Origin: Powellomyces hirtus
Taxonomy: Eukaryota; Chytridiomycota; Chytridiomycetes; Spizellomycetales; Powellomycetaceae
DNA length: 64,000 nt
Assembly: GCA_025526995.1 (NCBI GenBank)
Contig: JAHLKG010000020.1
Location: forward strand, 434,001 to 498,000
Reading direction: 5' to 3'
The notes below the pieces were generated by a model. It was not told the DNA's origin. It worked only from the letters and a program-made list of their open reading frames with translations, and did not search any database. The position numbers were made by a program, and so were the translations under genes. Of this stretch, positions 53,573 through 63,156 are shown piece by piece. Positions within the stretch are counted from its first letter, which is position 1. Each line of letters opens with the position of its first letter.

Positions 53573-53962
53573 AACACCTGGGCTTTTATTCTGACCTTTT
53601 GCTAACCTGGCACATCTACTTCTGTAGGCATAAATCCAACTCTTATGAAAATGACAATTATGAAGGATAAACCCTTTCCTTTATGTTTAGATGGCAGTCT
53701 GTAGGTCTCTTGTAGCAAGCGGCCAAATGTAGCTTTGCTTATTTCATCTTGATATCATATACATCACGGTTTTGTGCAAGTACATGCGACATCATATATC
53801 CTGTGCAAGAGCTAGGTCGAAAAGCCTGAACATATCATCATCATCATTGTCAATTATTTGCGTGATACTCAAGAGGAACAGGCTTGGAAGCCAGTATCTC
53901 CTCGCAATCAATATTGCGACAACAATGAAATTCCATATGATGCAGATCGGGACAGTTTTGGA
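53573..53962. other. DUS3 3' flank, no gene seen
   Basis: 390 bases, A/T-rich, with an ATC repeat near 53836-53850. No coding signal. Confidence 0.45.
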
Positions 53963-54300
53963 TTAGGGTTCACACCGCAGAGGTATACTTGCCGCCGAGA
54001 GCGGGACGTCCTGAAGATGATGGCAGTTTTGTGAATCCCATTTACAACAGCGGAAAATTGAGTTCCAAGTCCTGATGTCTCTGCCAACTTCAGAGTTTGA
54101 CATGAGCGCTTCTAAGAAGCTCTTCCAAGTCCCACTCCCCTGTGAATTCAAGTCCGTGATGCCGGAGCAAGAGCTGCCTGACTTTGCACGATAAGGCGAT
54201 GGATTTCTGAAGGGAGCCGGCTGATACTAGATACTAAAGATCGGCTGAGGCTGAGGACGTTGTTCAGAAGGCTCCGGTGTCATTTCTATTTTCATGAGAG
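53963..54300 (-). pseudogene. F-box/LRR protein relic, copy 2
   Basis: The minus strand shows LPSEIHRLIVQSQAALAPAS (an F-box-like start) in one frame and, after a frame change, GTWKSFLEALMSNSEVGRDI followed by FRCCKWDSQNCHHLQD in another. This parallels FLEVLNSDPEVGRYVRVLEM in the neighbouring copy. Its upstream flank (GGCTCCGG, TTTTCATGAGAGG, GGCGCGCTCTCGCG on the plus strand) also matches the flank of that copy about 1.04 kb away, so the two arose by tandem duplication. Frames are broken. Confidence 0.6.
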
Positions 54301-54466
54301 GTACGAAACTACTGCAGCAATGTGCCTCCCGGCGCGCTCTCGCGGAGATCAAACAGTTTTTCAGATTACGTTCACTAGCTCTACTACGGTATCAAAATGA
54401 ATACCAGGGTTGTGAGCAAGGAAAAAATGCTCTTTCTCAGCGGGGCTGCATGTTCCTTGCACACTA

Positions 54467-55279
54467 TCATATGTTATGCAGGAGGGTCATGGGAGGAAAA
54501 TAGTGCAGACGATTATCTGTGCACCTCCAACCAAGCGTTAGGTTCCCCGATCTCGGGAAAGTTACAGTTGAAATCAGAATGATCACAGAAATCGCCAATG
54601 TCACTGTATGAATGTTCAGCGTTGATGAATCGTCCCGTATGACAGTTTGGAGATGATCAGGCTTGAAATTCAATTCAACTTTGACGCAATGCATCAATTC
54701 TAAATAATGCAGATCAGCAGCATTTTGAATCAGGGTTCGCACACTTACATTTCAGACGTCCGCCTTGAAAAGCACCATCTCGTAGACATGAGGGCAGTTC
54801 TGCGAAATTGCGACGAGGTGCTCATCCAGTAAGCACACTACTTTCAGGGTTAGCGAGCGAAGAGCACGACAAGAGTGGGAAAGGTGCACGCAGATTATCA
54901 GTATTAGCTGCTTGCAATCCTCCAATGCCAAATCCTGAAGGTTTGGTAGTAGGGATGCAATGGAAGTGAATGCCTCTTGGACGAGGTTTCGACGGTGCTC
55001 TGCAGAGTATCTTCCCGGGCGGCACCTCCCTGTAACAATGCATGCTCGAATGCATTTCCAAAACCCTGACATATCGGCCGACTTCAGGATCTGAATTCAG
55101 AACCTCCAAAAAGCTACCCAGGCCTCGCTGAGTTCCGATTTGAGGGCGTGCGAACAGAAATGGTCTGGCCGCAGCATGCCACCCCCGCCATGTCTTTGAA
55201 ACTTCCAGCGACGAATGATGAGGTCACCCAGCCTCTCCAAAATGGAGCGGAGGAGTTCTGTAGGAAGCATGGTGATGCT
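54467..55279 (-). pseudogene. F-box/LRR protein pseudogene, copy 1
   Basis: ATG 55279 opens a good F-box (MSITMLPTELLRSILERLGD). One base appears lost just after GGTGAC: coding continues in the next frame as SLEVSKTWRGWHAAARPFLF, GTQRGLGSFLEVLNSDPEVG, RYVRVLEMHSSMHCYREV. Then it shifts again to RRNLVQEAFTSIASLLPNLQ, DLALEDCKQLILIICVHLSH, NCPHVYEMVLFKADV, meets an in-frame TGA, and resumes as VRTLIQNAADLHYLELMHCV. This is the plan of fungal F-box plus leucine-rich-repeat substrate adaptors of SCF ubiquitin ligases. At least two frameshifts and one stop make it non-functional unless unusual introns exist. Upstream it faces the PPR gene. Confidence 0.65.
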
Positions 55280-55406
55280 CATAGGGGCTGAGAACGTTGT
55301 GTGTATTAGCAGGCTCCGGCCTCTTTTTGTTTTCATGAGAGGATAGCCATTTTTGGCGCGCTCTCGCGAAAGACAATTCTCCATTGCACCTTCTTTCACC
55401 GTCAAA

Positions 55407-57296
55407 ATGCTTGCTAGAACGGTGGCCGATCTGCTGTCACACCCAGGAGCCACTTTCCTGAAATGCTCCTCCCCGCCATGCCTCGCCCGGCCCGTCTGGG
55501 GTCATCCCTGCCTCCGAACTTCCCGTAACTTCCGAGCTTCCGCCGTTCACAAATCCGTTGCCCCACGGAGCGTCACTGGTGAACGTAGCGTGCTGGCCCG
55601 TATTGTCCAGAATGCCGAAGAACGAAAGCCATCACAGTCGAGTTCCGAAGGTGTTCCAAGACCTCCTGTTTCACGCAGTGATCACTTGCTGGACTTGGTC
55701 AAAAGAGGAGACGCCGACCGCGCGATCGCTCTGTTTGTGGAGCTCGACTTCCGGAAGGAATTGCAGGCACTATCGGTATCGGATTACAATCAATTGTTAC
55801 GATTGGTTCAGTGGAATACTAGGCCACGAGGAAAGCAGTCGATCAATCAGATGAGGGTTTTCACTGCCGAAAAAATCGTGCAAGCCATGGTTCGGAATCG
55901 TGTTCAACCGAATTCAGTCACATACTCCATCATGGCGGACGCGTACGCAAGGAACGGGCAGTTGGCGGATGTGGACGCCATTCTGAAACATGTGGCTGCC
56001 AAAGGATGGACGTTGAATAATGGGGCGCAGGTGCGTATGCTTGCGCAGTGTGCAAAGAACCCCGATGAAGCGCTCGCGGCGCTTCGAGGCTTTTTGACAA
56101 ATGCACCGGAAGAGGCTCAGAACGCGAGATCAGTGTACGAAGGGCTCGTACGAGCGTTTTCTCGCGACGGCAATCTTCAGGGGTTGAATGATACTCTGAA
56201 AGTTGGGAAAGAATTCAACATTCCGACTGATGCAAAAGTGTACGATGCACTTATATATCATTTCGCGATCAACACGGGGCAGATGGAAGAAGCTCGCGCA
56301 ATGCTCGATCGACGGGCGATGGACGGATTTGGGAGAGGAACGCAGGCGTACAATGCGCTGCTTCGCGGGTATCTGAAGAAAAGGCAATGGCATGCTATGG
56401 CCAGGACGGTCAACGAAATGCAAGCGAACAAAGTACCTCTGAGCGTGTCGACCTACAACATTATCCTGAACATGTATGCAGTGCAGAAAAAGCCCCTTCC
56501 AGCCATGACCGTCTACCTACAAATGATAGCAAAAGCCAAATTGACACCAACAGACGAGACCCGCATGCTGCTAGCCTGCGCCGTGCAGCATCATGAGAGC
56601 AAGGTCTACCATTTGATCTACAGAGCCGGCGGAAAGCCGGGCGCAGCATTGTTCCGTACGCTCGTCGTCGGATCGTTGAAAGCCGAAAACCCCGACCTCG
56701 CCCTCCGCTACATGGACGAGTACCGGCGCCACCATAATATCTCGCCCCGTCGCTTTCCATTGGAAGACACGCTGAACCTCGAACTCGCCGCTTACTGTCG
56801 CAAGGGAGATGTGGCCCGGGCCGAGGCCTTCTTTGCGGAATACTTTGCGGACAAGCCAAGCAACACTTATGGCTATAATGCCATGATCCTGATGTACTCA
56901 CGAGAATTCCGCACCGACGATGCCCTTGCGATTTACGAGCACATGCGACGGTTCAACATCAAACCTGACGCATTCACTTTCAATGGACTTGTCGCGAGCT
57001 CGTTGGGCGAGCACCCGCAGATGACACCGCTGACTATCCGCTTTCTTCGTGAGCTGGTTGTCTTGAAAGTCGACGTTGAGCATCTCAGTCTCAACAGCGT
57101 TAGAGGTGTACACGCGGCGCTTCGTGTTGTTGGGCATGGTGATTTCGAGGAGGGGGTGCGGCGCATTGAGACCGAGGAAGAGATCGATATCTCGACGTTG
57201 CCACCGTTCCCCGATTATATCCCGGACGACCCCTCATCGTCAACGATGGGTTTGTCATTTGAGGACCGTCAGACATCTTCAGATGAACGGGACTAA
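55407..57296 (+). CDS. Pentatricopeptide-repeat protein, probably mitochondrial
   Basis: A single exon of 629 residues. ATG 55407 gives a typical mitochondrial presequence (MLARTVADLLSHPG, then RPVWGHPCLRTSRNFRASAV), rich in Arg and Ser and poor in acids. From about residue 90 helical repeats follow in PPR register: VQPNSVTYSIMADAYARNGQ, IPTDAKVYDALIYHFAINTG, RGTQAYNALLRGYLKKRQWH, VPLSVSTYNIILNMYAVQKK, SNTYGYNAMILMYSREFRTD and IKPDAFTFNGLVASSLGEHP. At least ten repeats are visible. PPR proteins bind organellar RNA and act in its processing, stability or translation; the target cannot be read from sequence here. The acidic tail ends EDRQTSSDERD. Confidence 0.88.
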   Translation: MLARTVADLLSHPGATFLKCSSPPCLARPVWGHPCLRTSRNFRASAVHKSVAPRSVTGERSVLARIVQNAEERKPSQSSSEGVPRPPVSRSDHLLDLVKRGDADRAIALFVELDFRKELQALSVSDYNQLLRLVQWNTRPRGKQSINQMRVFTAEKIVQAMVRNRVQPNSVTYSIMADAYARNGQLADVDAILKHVAAKGWTLNNGAQVRMLAQCAKNPDEALAALRGFLTNAPEEAQNARSVYEGLVRAFSRDGNLQGLNDTLKVGKEFNIPTDAKVYDALIYHFAINTGQMEEARAMLDRRAMDGFGRGTQAYNALLRGYLKKRQWHAMARTVNEMQANKVPLSVSTYNIILNMYAVQKKPLPAMTVYLQMIAKAKLTPTDETRMLLACAVQHHESKVYHLIYRAGGKPGAALFRTLVVGSLKAENPDLALRYMDEYRRHHNISPRRFPLEDTLNLELAAYCRKGDVARAEAFFAEYFADKPSNTYGYNAMILMYSREFRTDDALAIYEHMRRFNIKPDAFTFNGLVASSLGEHPQMTPLTIRFLRELVVLKVDVEHLSLNSVRGVHAALRVVGHGDFEEGVRRIETEEEIDISTLPPFPDYIPDDPSSSTMGLSFEDRQTSSDERD

Positions 57297-57799
57297 ATCC
57301 TTCGGTGTGTGTACGTGTCCAACAATTTGGTCATGCGTCATTAGTAGCTCGAACATGTTAGTCAGCTTAAGCTCAGATTGTTCATGTTATCTAGTCCAGC
57401 CAGTCCTTCTCCTTGTGCATACAGTCATTTATGTCATTCGTTATTCTGATACTGCTGTAGAATACCATCCTATTGCCTGCATACATATCGATAGAGGGAA
57501 GTCAATCGACATCAGAGGGAAGTGTTAAACCAGATGCAAGTCACGTGTCATACAAGTCACCAACCCAACACCAACCGCCGCCTTTCTCAACTAAATAACT
57601 TCGGGGGGTGCCGCTGCGCGCACAACGTCCGCCAATTTGCAGGAAGCCACAAGCTTGAGCGAAACGGCCACACACCTCACAGTCATTGCGCTAATTCCCA
57701 CGTTGACTCGTTTCCGAACAGGCCGACCCACATTACATTCTGTTGTTGTAGTTGTTGATATCTGGACTCCCCCCGTCAACCCCTCTCCGCAACCTTAGC
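57297..57799. other. intergenic, septin promoter side
   Basis: 503 bases between two plus-strand genes, with no coding signal. It should hold the PPR 3' end and the septin promoter. Confidence 0.45.
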
Positions 57800-59444
57800 A
57801 TGCCCCCATCCTCGAAAAGCGCTGACGGACTCGCTCGAACCGCCATGCTGGTGAGGCATCACGACTCGAAGAGCGGACCTCGCCCCGAGAAACTTCCCGG
57901 CAGCGACGTGTTGCTAACTGTAGCGTTTCCGTTGCTTGTGTCGAATAGGCCACAACTATTCGAAGAAAGAATATCAAGAAGGGTCTGGCCTTCTCCGTCA
58001 TGATCGTTGGTGCGTGCATGAGACCAATGAACTTCCTTGGTGGCGTTGAAACGTACGCGGCGTCTACAAAGTCTTGGCTGATCGCGGAAATCGGTATCGA
58101 ATATTATAGGATCTACGGGACTCGGAAAGTCGACTTTCATCAACACTCTCTGCGAATCACCCGTGTTCCCGAAAAAGGACTGTGGAAGCCCGGAAAAGGC
58201 CGCTCTGGAAAAGACGGTTGCGATCACGCCTGTCACTGTTGGTAAGGCTGTCCGGTGTTATATGAGCAACAAGTCAGCGGAGACAGAAATATGTGGGCTT
58301 ACACGTTCCTTCCTTCAACAGAGATGGAAGAAGATGGTACTGCGAACGAGAATTAGCACGAGCGGGACGACTTGGCCAATGACTGACTACGTCTCATCGT
58401 CTAGGCATCAAACTCTCTCTGACAATTGTGGATACTCCCGGATTTGGTGACAACATCAACAACGAGGGAAAGTGAGTGACTTCGAAAGCTCTTCGACTTT
58501 ATGGAGACGCCTACCAACGCCGAGATAATTATCGTTTCAGTTTCCTGGACATCCTTCACTACATTGAGCGTCAGTACGATGACATCCTGGCTGAGGAATC
58601 CCGGATCAAGCGCAACCCCAAATTCTACGGTGAGAAGCCGATCATCATCGGGAACCGCGCGTAACCCATGGTTGCTGATCAGGTTGTTTACGCAGACAAC
58701 CGTGTGCATGCTCTCCTCTACTTCATCGCCCCAACCGGACACTCGTAAGTTGGGGGAATTTCAATGATTGAAGACGGCGCATGCTGTGCGGTGGTCTGAT
58801 TTGAGATTACAATTTTCCTACGAATTCAGATTGCGCGAGCTTGACATCGAGTTCATGCGAAGACTGGGTGCCCGCGCCAACATCATCCCCGTCATCGCGA
58901 AGGCTGACAGCATGAACCCCACTGAGCTGGCTGCTTTCAAGAGAAGGGTCATGGAAGATATTGCATACTACAAAATCCCAATCTACAATTTCCCATACGA
59001 TGATGAGGAGGATGACGATGAAACCATTGAGGAGAACAACGAGCTGAGGGTGAGGAGAATAACCCGCCAAACACTAGACAGACACGTGGGATTGATAGAT
59101 TTCGTTCTTTGTCCGTATAGGCATTGCTGCCGTTCTCTGTTGTCGGCAGTGAAGATGAGGTCGTCCTCAACGGCCGGAGGATGAGATGCCGCCAATATCC
59201 ATGGGGACTTGTAGAAGTGGACAACTCTCGGCACTGCGATTTCTCCAAGCTGCGTTACATGCTTCTTAGCTCGCACCTGCAGGACCTGAAAGAAATCACG
59301 CACGACTTCCTCTACGAACAGTACCGTACAGAGAAGCTCAGCAAGGAGGGCGAGGACGAAGACGACGAGCTCGTCGACGAAGACGACCGCACAGAACACA
59401 GGCGACAGCAGGAGCTGGCTGGTGCCGAAGTTGCTGCGCAATAG
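57800..59444 (+). CDS. Septin, Cdc11/AspA type
   Basis: Nine exons (57800-57850, 57949-58009, 58110-58241, 58322-58336, 58405-58471, 58541-58629, 58696-58744, 58830-59049, 59121-59444) sum to 1008 nt and 335 residues; exon 4 is 15 nt. A polybasic stretch TIRRKNIKKGLAF precedes the P-loop GSTGLGKST (about residues 38-46), then G3 VDTPGFGD, G4 AKAD and the septin unique element ending PYPWG-like QYPWGLVEVDNSRHCDF. NIPVYNFPYD-type IPIYNFPYDDEEDDDETIEE and NELRALLPFSVVGSED match Cdc11/AspA. The C-terminal helix DLKEITHDFLYEQYRTEKLS leads to a short acidic tail with little coiled coil. Septins polymerise into filaments that scaffold cytokinesis and cell polarity. Confidence 0.92.
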
Positions 59445-59614
59445 GGACACCCACAAACAAGTGAACTAAACGACACGATAACGAGATCAATGGCCTCTAA
59501 ATTTGCTTTTTTTTTATTAAAACTCCCCATGCCAGAGTATGGGATGATACATTGTAGGGTTGATGTGGGCAAATAGAATTTTTTTGAACAATACTTTGAA
59601 GCTCGACGTTGCTC

Positions 59615-60239
59615 ATGGACGATCTTCTGGTTATGAGTTGCTCATCAGGACACCGACGCGGCAGCCGTACTTCTGTACGATTCTGCTCTTCGTCCATGTA
59701 TTTGTTTGTTCGCCACTTTCACACCCCTCTCGTTTTCCTTCAACCTAACGTGAGATGTAATCTCTTTTGCCTGTTTTGTGCAGGCCCAACTACGTTCCCG
59801 ACAACCCAACGTTTGGATGAGAACGGCGAGGAGCTGCCACCTGTGCCTATCGACGCCTCCGATTATTGTTGGCTGAATGCCGCTGTGGCTGTCTACTCTG
59901 ACCAAGTCTCGCTACCTGGCGCCGAGAAACGGTTGAATCTAGTCGTTCCTGCATTGGCAAAAGGCGAGCCTGACATTGCTTGGGATCTTGAGACGGACGA
60001 GTTTGCCGCTGCAGAAATAAAACGCCAGGAGGACAAACATGCGATGGCTGTGCGTGATTGCGAGCTTCTTTGTGGTGCTTTCTGATACGAGCGTTACTCT
60101 TGCAACGCAAAAAATGGGGACGGAGGAATTGCGCATGTTCTCCGCTACGGGATTGTGCCGGAAAATCCAGGAGCGTCGGACATCCGTCACTGACATGCTA
60201 GTTAGAACAGCTGGAGCGGATGCTGCCAACAATGAATGA
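59615..60239 (+). CDS. small unrecognised gene, exon structure partly resolved
   Basis: A first exon from ATG 59615 (MDDLLVM) joins in phase across a 147-nt intron to 59784, which reads PTTFPTTQRLDENGEELPPV, IDASDYCWLNAAVAVYSDQV, PGAEKRLNLVVPALAKGEPD, IAWDLETDEFAAAEIKRQED. A last coding stretch ends at 60239 with TEELRMFSATGLCRKIQERR and TSVTDMLVRTAGADAANNE. The junction between the last two pieces is unresolved: a GTGCGT donor follows HAMA, but no acceptor closes the phase. The protein would have about 150 residues, acidic in the middle and helical at the end. No family recognised. Confidence 0.45.
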
Positions 60240-60492
60240 GAAATAACATCACCCCTACACACACGTTAAAGGGAAGCTCCTGGGGGGTAACACCACTCTC
60301 CAGCCATCGAGTTCTTCTCAAACAGGCATCGATTGCCTGTATGGTGGTTGCACGGATCTGATTGACCAATATTACATTGACGACTCCACCAGGACCTGGT
60401 AGCTACTCCACTTCCATCACGCGACGCGCTTGCGTAGATAAGCAGACCAACAACTATCGACTACGATATTTCGCAAACAATACAGGACACAG

Positions 60493-61374
60493 ATGGAACA
60501 TCGCATTAGCAAGAAAATAAAAGCCGAAAATGGCTTGGGCACAACCAGGAAAGGATCTTGGCCAGTCAAGTCTCGTACCAAGGGTAGCAATAGCTCGCAC
60601 ACATTGGCAGCCGCCTCCCTGAACCAACTCTATTCATTCCTCTTCAACGAACTCGTAAACTGGACCGACGGCCCAACCACGATAGCCCTCCTTCTGCTCA
60701 GCAAATCAGTCAACCACAGCATCACCCTTTCCAACATCATCAGACAGCATGTCACGCGACTGGGTTTGAATGAGATGCTGCTCCTCGCGATCCTGGCCGA
60801 ACGACTGGATATTGTCGCGTTGGTATTGGATCGAGGCGCGAATGTGCATTATGATAGTGATATTGCACTGCAAGATGCAGCTGGGGTCGGCAACACGATG
60901 CTGTGCGATCTTCTCATTAGCCGAGGCGCAAGCGTAAAAGCGAGAGACGACCGGGCTTTGCGAGCTGCAGCACGAGCCGGGAATACCGAAACTGTCGTAC
61001 TCCTGCTACTCCATGGCGCGAACATCCATGCCGGCTCTGACCGCGCCCTGCTGCTTGCATGTCTGGAAAACCACTTGGAAACTGTTAATGTCTTGTTGAA
61101 CCATGGGGCCTGCGTGAATGGCCATCTGCCCCAAGAAGACGAGAGATCCGTCAGAAGCAACACGAACGGCACTGATATTCCGCTCATCTGCGCGGCAGCC
61201 CGTGGTCATGTTTTGATTGTCAAGATGCTGCTAAATCGTGGGGCGACCGCTATTTGTGAGGCATTGAGTAAGGCTGCCGAGGAGGAGCATCTGGAAGTTG
61301 CGAAATTGTTGATGAACAAATGGGAAGAATTGGGACAGTACCGAGTAAGACACGATTCGACGGATGTGGAATAA
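60493..61374 (+). CDS. Ankyrin-repeat protein
   Basis: A single exon of 293 residues from ATG 60493. A basic N-terminus (HRISKKIKAENGLGTTRKGS) and a helical region (LNQLYSFLFNELVNWTDGPT) precede ankyrin-like repeats: LLLAILAERLDIVALVLDRG, ALQDAAGVGNTMLCDLLISR, ALRAAARAGNTETVVLLLLH, ALLLACLENHLETVNVLLNH, PLICAAARGHVLIVKMLLNR and ALSKAAEEEHLEVAKLLMNK. There are six repeats with the usual G-A-x-V turn (GANVHYDS, GASVKARD, GANIHAGS). Such proteins mediate protein contacts; no catalytic domain is attached. The leading LNQLYSFLFNE region resembles the F-box-position helices common in fungal ankyrin proteins, but no F-box can be claimed. Confidence 0.85.
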   Translation: MEHRISKKIKAENGLGTTRKGSWPVKSRTKGSNSSHTLAAASLNQLYSFLFNELVNWTDGPTTIALLLLSKSVNHSITLSNIIRQHVTRLGLNEMLLLAILAERLDIVALVLDRGANVHYDSDIALQDAAGVGNTMLCDLLISRGASVKARDDRALRAAARAGNTETVVLLLLHGANIHAGSDRALLLACLENHLETVNVLLNHGACVNGHLPQEDERSVRSNTNGTDIPLICAAARGHVLIVKMLLNRGATAICEALSKAAEEEHLEVAKLLMNKWEELGQYRVRHDSTDVE

Positions 61375-62306
61375 AACGAGTTCAATTTGCGTGGTCCAAA
61401 CCCACGAAGGATAGAAATATGTGCAGATAGCAGTTTTTTCTGGCTACTGGTATAAGCACGGTATTCAATTCGACGGCGACGTGCATCTGATACACACTGC
61501 AACGAGCACGACGACGATGAGTTCGATCCACGTCTAACAGCGGGTCTGCGGACCGAATACTGATTATGAAACAAGATCATCCGGAAACGGAAGGATACTA
61601 CCCAGTCAAAGAAAATACAACCCAGACGATAATGTTGTTTGTATGCGCAGGAAACCTCAACTGCATCCGGTGCATCCTCAGTTCTTGACAACTGCTTTTT
61701 TTCTGAACGTCTTATGCAATACAGATATACTCCAAGCACGCATCACTGCACGGCGGTCGATAATGGTTCAGAAGGATGCTGGCTCTTCAAATTTTGGAGA
61801 GATGGAAGGGGATAAATAGTATATTGCATAGTATCTATTGCGTCTGTAAACAAAGACTGGATCTCCTCTACGACTCCTCCTTCTTCAAGAAATGTTGCAA
61901 GGCAGCATGCATGTGAACGGCACAAAGGGGCGGGTGGATTCGTAAGAGGAGGCCGGCGTCTCGTTTGTTTGAGACTCCGCCAGATAGAGTTCCACTTTCC
62001 GATCCATTCTGGCCCTGGCGACGAGGAACTCTTACCACCCAGCATGCCGGCAAACAAATAGAATGCAGTTCAGAGGTGCTTCGTCCGCTTCCGTCTTGTC
62101 TGGGTATCTCTGTGCCACGGATTTTCACATTTCTCTCAGATGACATCGCCTAATGAGATGTCTTCATACAGTTTGCGCAATTGCCATGGCTGTGATGATA
62201 GATGTGGCGAGGAAGTCCACGTCACGCCACTGTTCATCATCAGTAGGGAGCGGTCTTTCGCATAGCAAGTGTACACTGTCGATATCAGACGCATCCGTCA
62301 AGCTTA
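61375..62306. other. intergenic, weak open frames only
   Basis: 932 bases between the ankyrin gene (plus) and the deaminase stop (minus). Two overlapping minus-strand frames (61743-62057, with FLEEGGVVEEIQSLFTDAID, and 61868-62146, starting MSSERNVKIRGTEIPRQDGS) look partly protein-like, but neither shows a family and they do not join. No gene is claimed. Confidence 0.4.
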
Positions 62307-62978
62307 TCAACAACCGGCGTCTCCATCTCCACCTTCTTCCCACCTGCGGACAATCTGCGAACAGCGTTCGGCCGCTACTTGCTCTTCATCCGTAATCCCG
62401 CGCTCCACAATTTCAATCCCCCACATGGCCCCCACATCTCTGATATCATTCACAATGAGATTGCGTCGGAACACAACCCGCTTCACACCCGCATACACCA
62501 GCAGCATAAAACAGTCCTTGCACGGTGGGAAAGTGATGTACATCCACGTCCCCGCAGTGGGTATCCCGAGCCGCGCGCAGCTCGTCAGCACGTTGGCTTC
62601 AGCGTGGATCTCCACACATGATTTGAGCGTCTTGGGCGGGGCAACGGGGAAAAAAGGCACATTGTTGCCGACCTTGAGAACGGTCCCATTCGGAGCTTCC
62701 GCGGTCGGTCCGCGAACCAGCACGGCCCCCATGTTGCCCTTGAGAGAGAGACTGCTGCGCGCGGTGAGGCTGGCGAGATCCATGTAGTTGTTGTCGAGCG
62801 GGAGGGACTCATTGTACACCCAGCCGAAATCGTTGGGTGTGGGGTAGGTGTAGGGTGGGGTCGCAATTACGGGTGGTTTTGAGCTCCGCAGCTTCTTGGT
62901 CGTGTTTGTGGCAGTTGCGCTGGTGTTGTCCAACGCATGCTCGTCTGCAATTGTGAGGGTTGCGAGAAGGTCGTCCAT
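62307..62978 (-). CDS. Cytidine/dCMP-deaminase-like zinc protein
   Basis: A single exon of 223 residues from ATG 62978. Residues 1-50 are disordered (DDLLATLTIADEHALDN). The deaminase core starts around NYMDLASLTARSSLSLKGNM and has both zinc signatures: SCVEIHAEANVLTSCARLGI (HAE, with the catalytic Glu) and TWMYITFPPCKDCFMLLVYA (PPCxxC), followed by GVKRVVFRR. This is the pattern of dCMP deaminases and related CMP/dCMP enzymes, which hydrolyse the 4-amino group of the base and supply dUMP for thymidylate synthesis. The insert between core strand and HAE (RGPTAEAPNGTVLKVGNNVP) is unusual for dCMP deaminase, so the exact substrate is uncertain. Confidence 0.82.
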   Translation of the reverse strand: MDDLLATLTIADEHALDNTSATATNTTKKLRSSKPPVIATPPYTYPTPNDFGWVYNESLPLDNNYMDLASLTARSSLSLKGNMGAVLVRGPTAEAPNGTVLKVGNNVPFFPVAPPKTLKSCVEIHAEANVLTSCARLGIPTAGTWMYITFPPCKDCFMLLVYAGVKRVVFRRNLIVNDIRDVGAMWGIEIVERGITDEEQVAAERCSQIVRRWEEGGDGDAGC

Positions 62979-63156
62979 AAAGTCGATAAGGCCGAAAAAC
63001 TTGTCCCCAACTTGTCCTCGTGTACTCTTCAGAATGTCAACGAGAGATTGCAGACCGACACGCTTCGTCTCACTTCAGTACCGTACGGTAGTCTCTATCT
63101 CACCTTGCTTTCTGGCAGTTCCCATCGTCTGCGATTATCTGCGCTAACCTACCCTC

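Noticed and set aside
61743..62146. Two overlapping minus-strand frames next to the deaminase gene
   Set aside because: Partly protein-like, but they cannot be joined by good splice sites and show no family.
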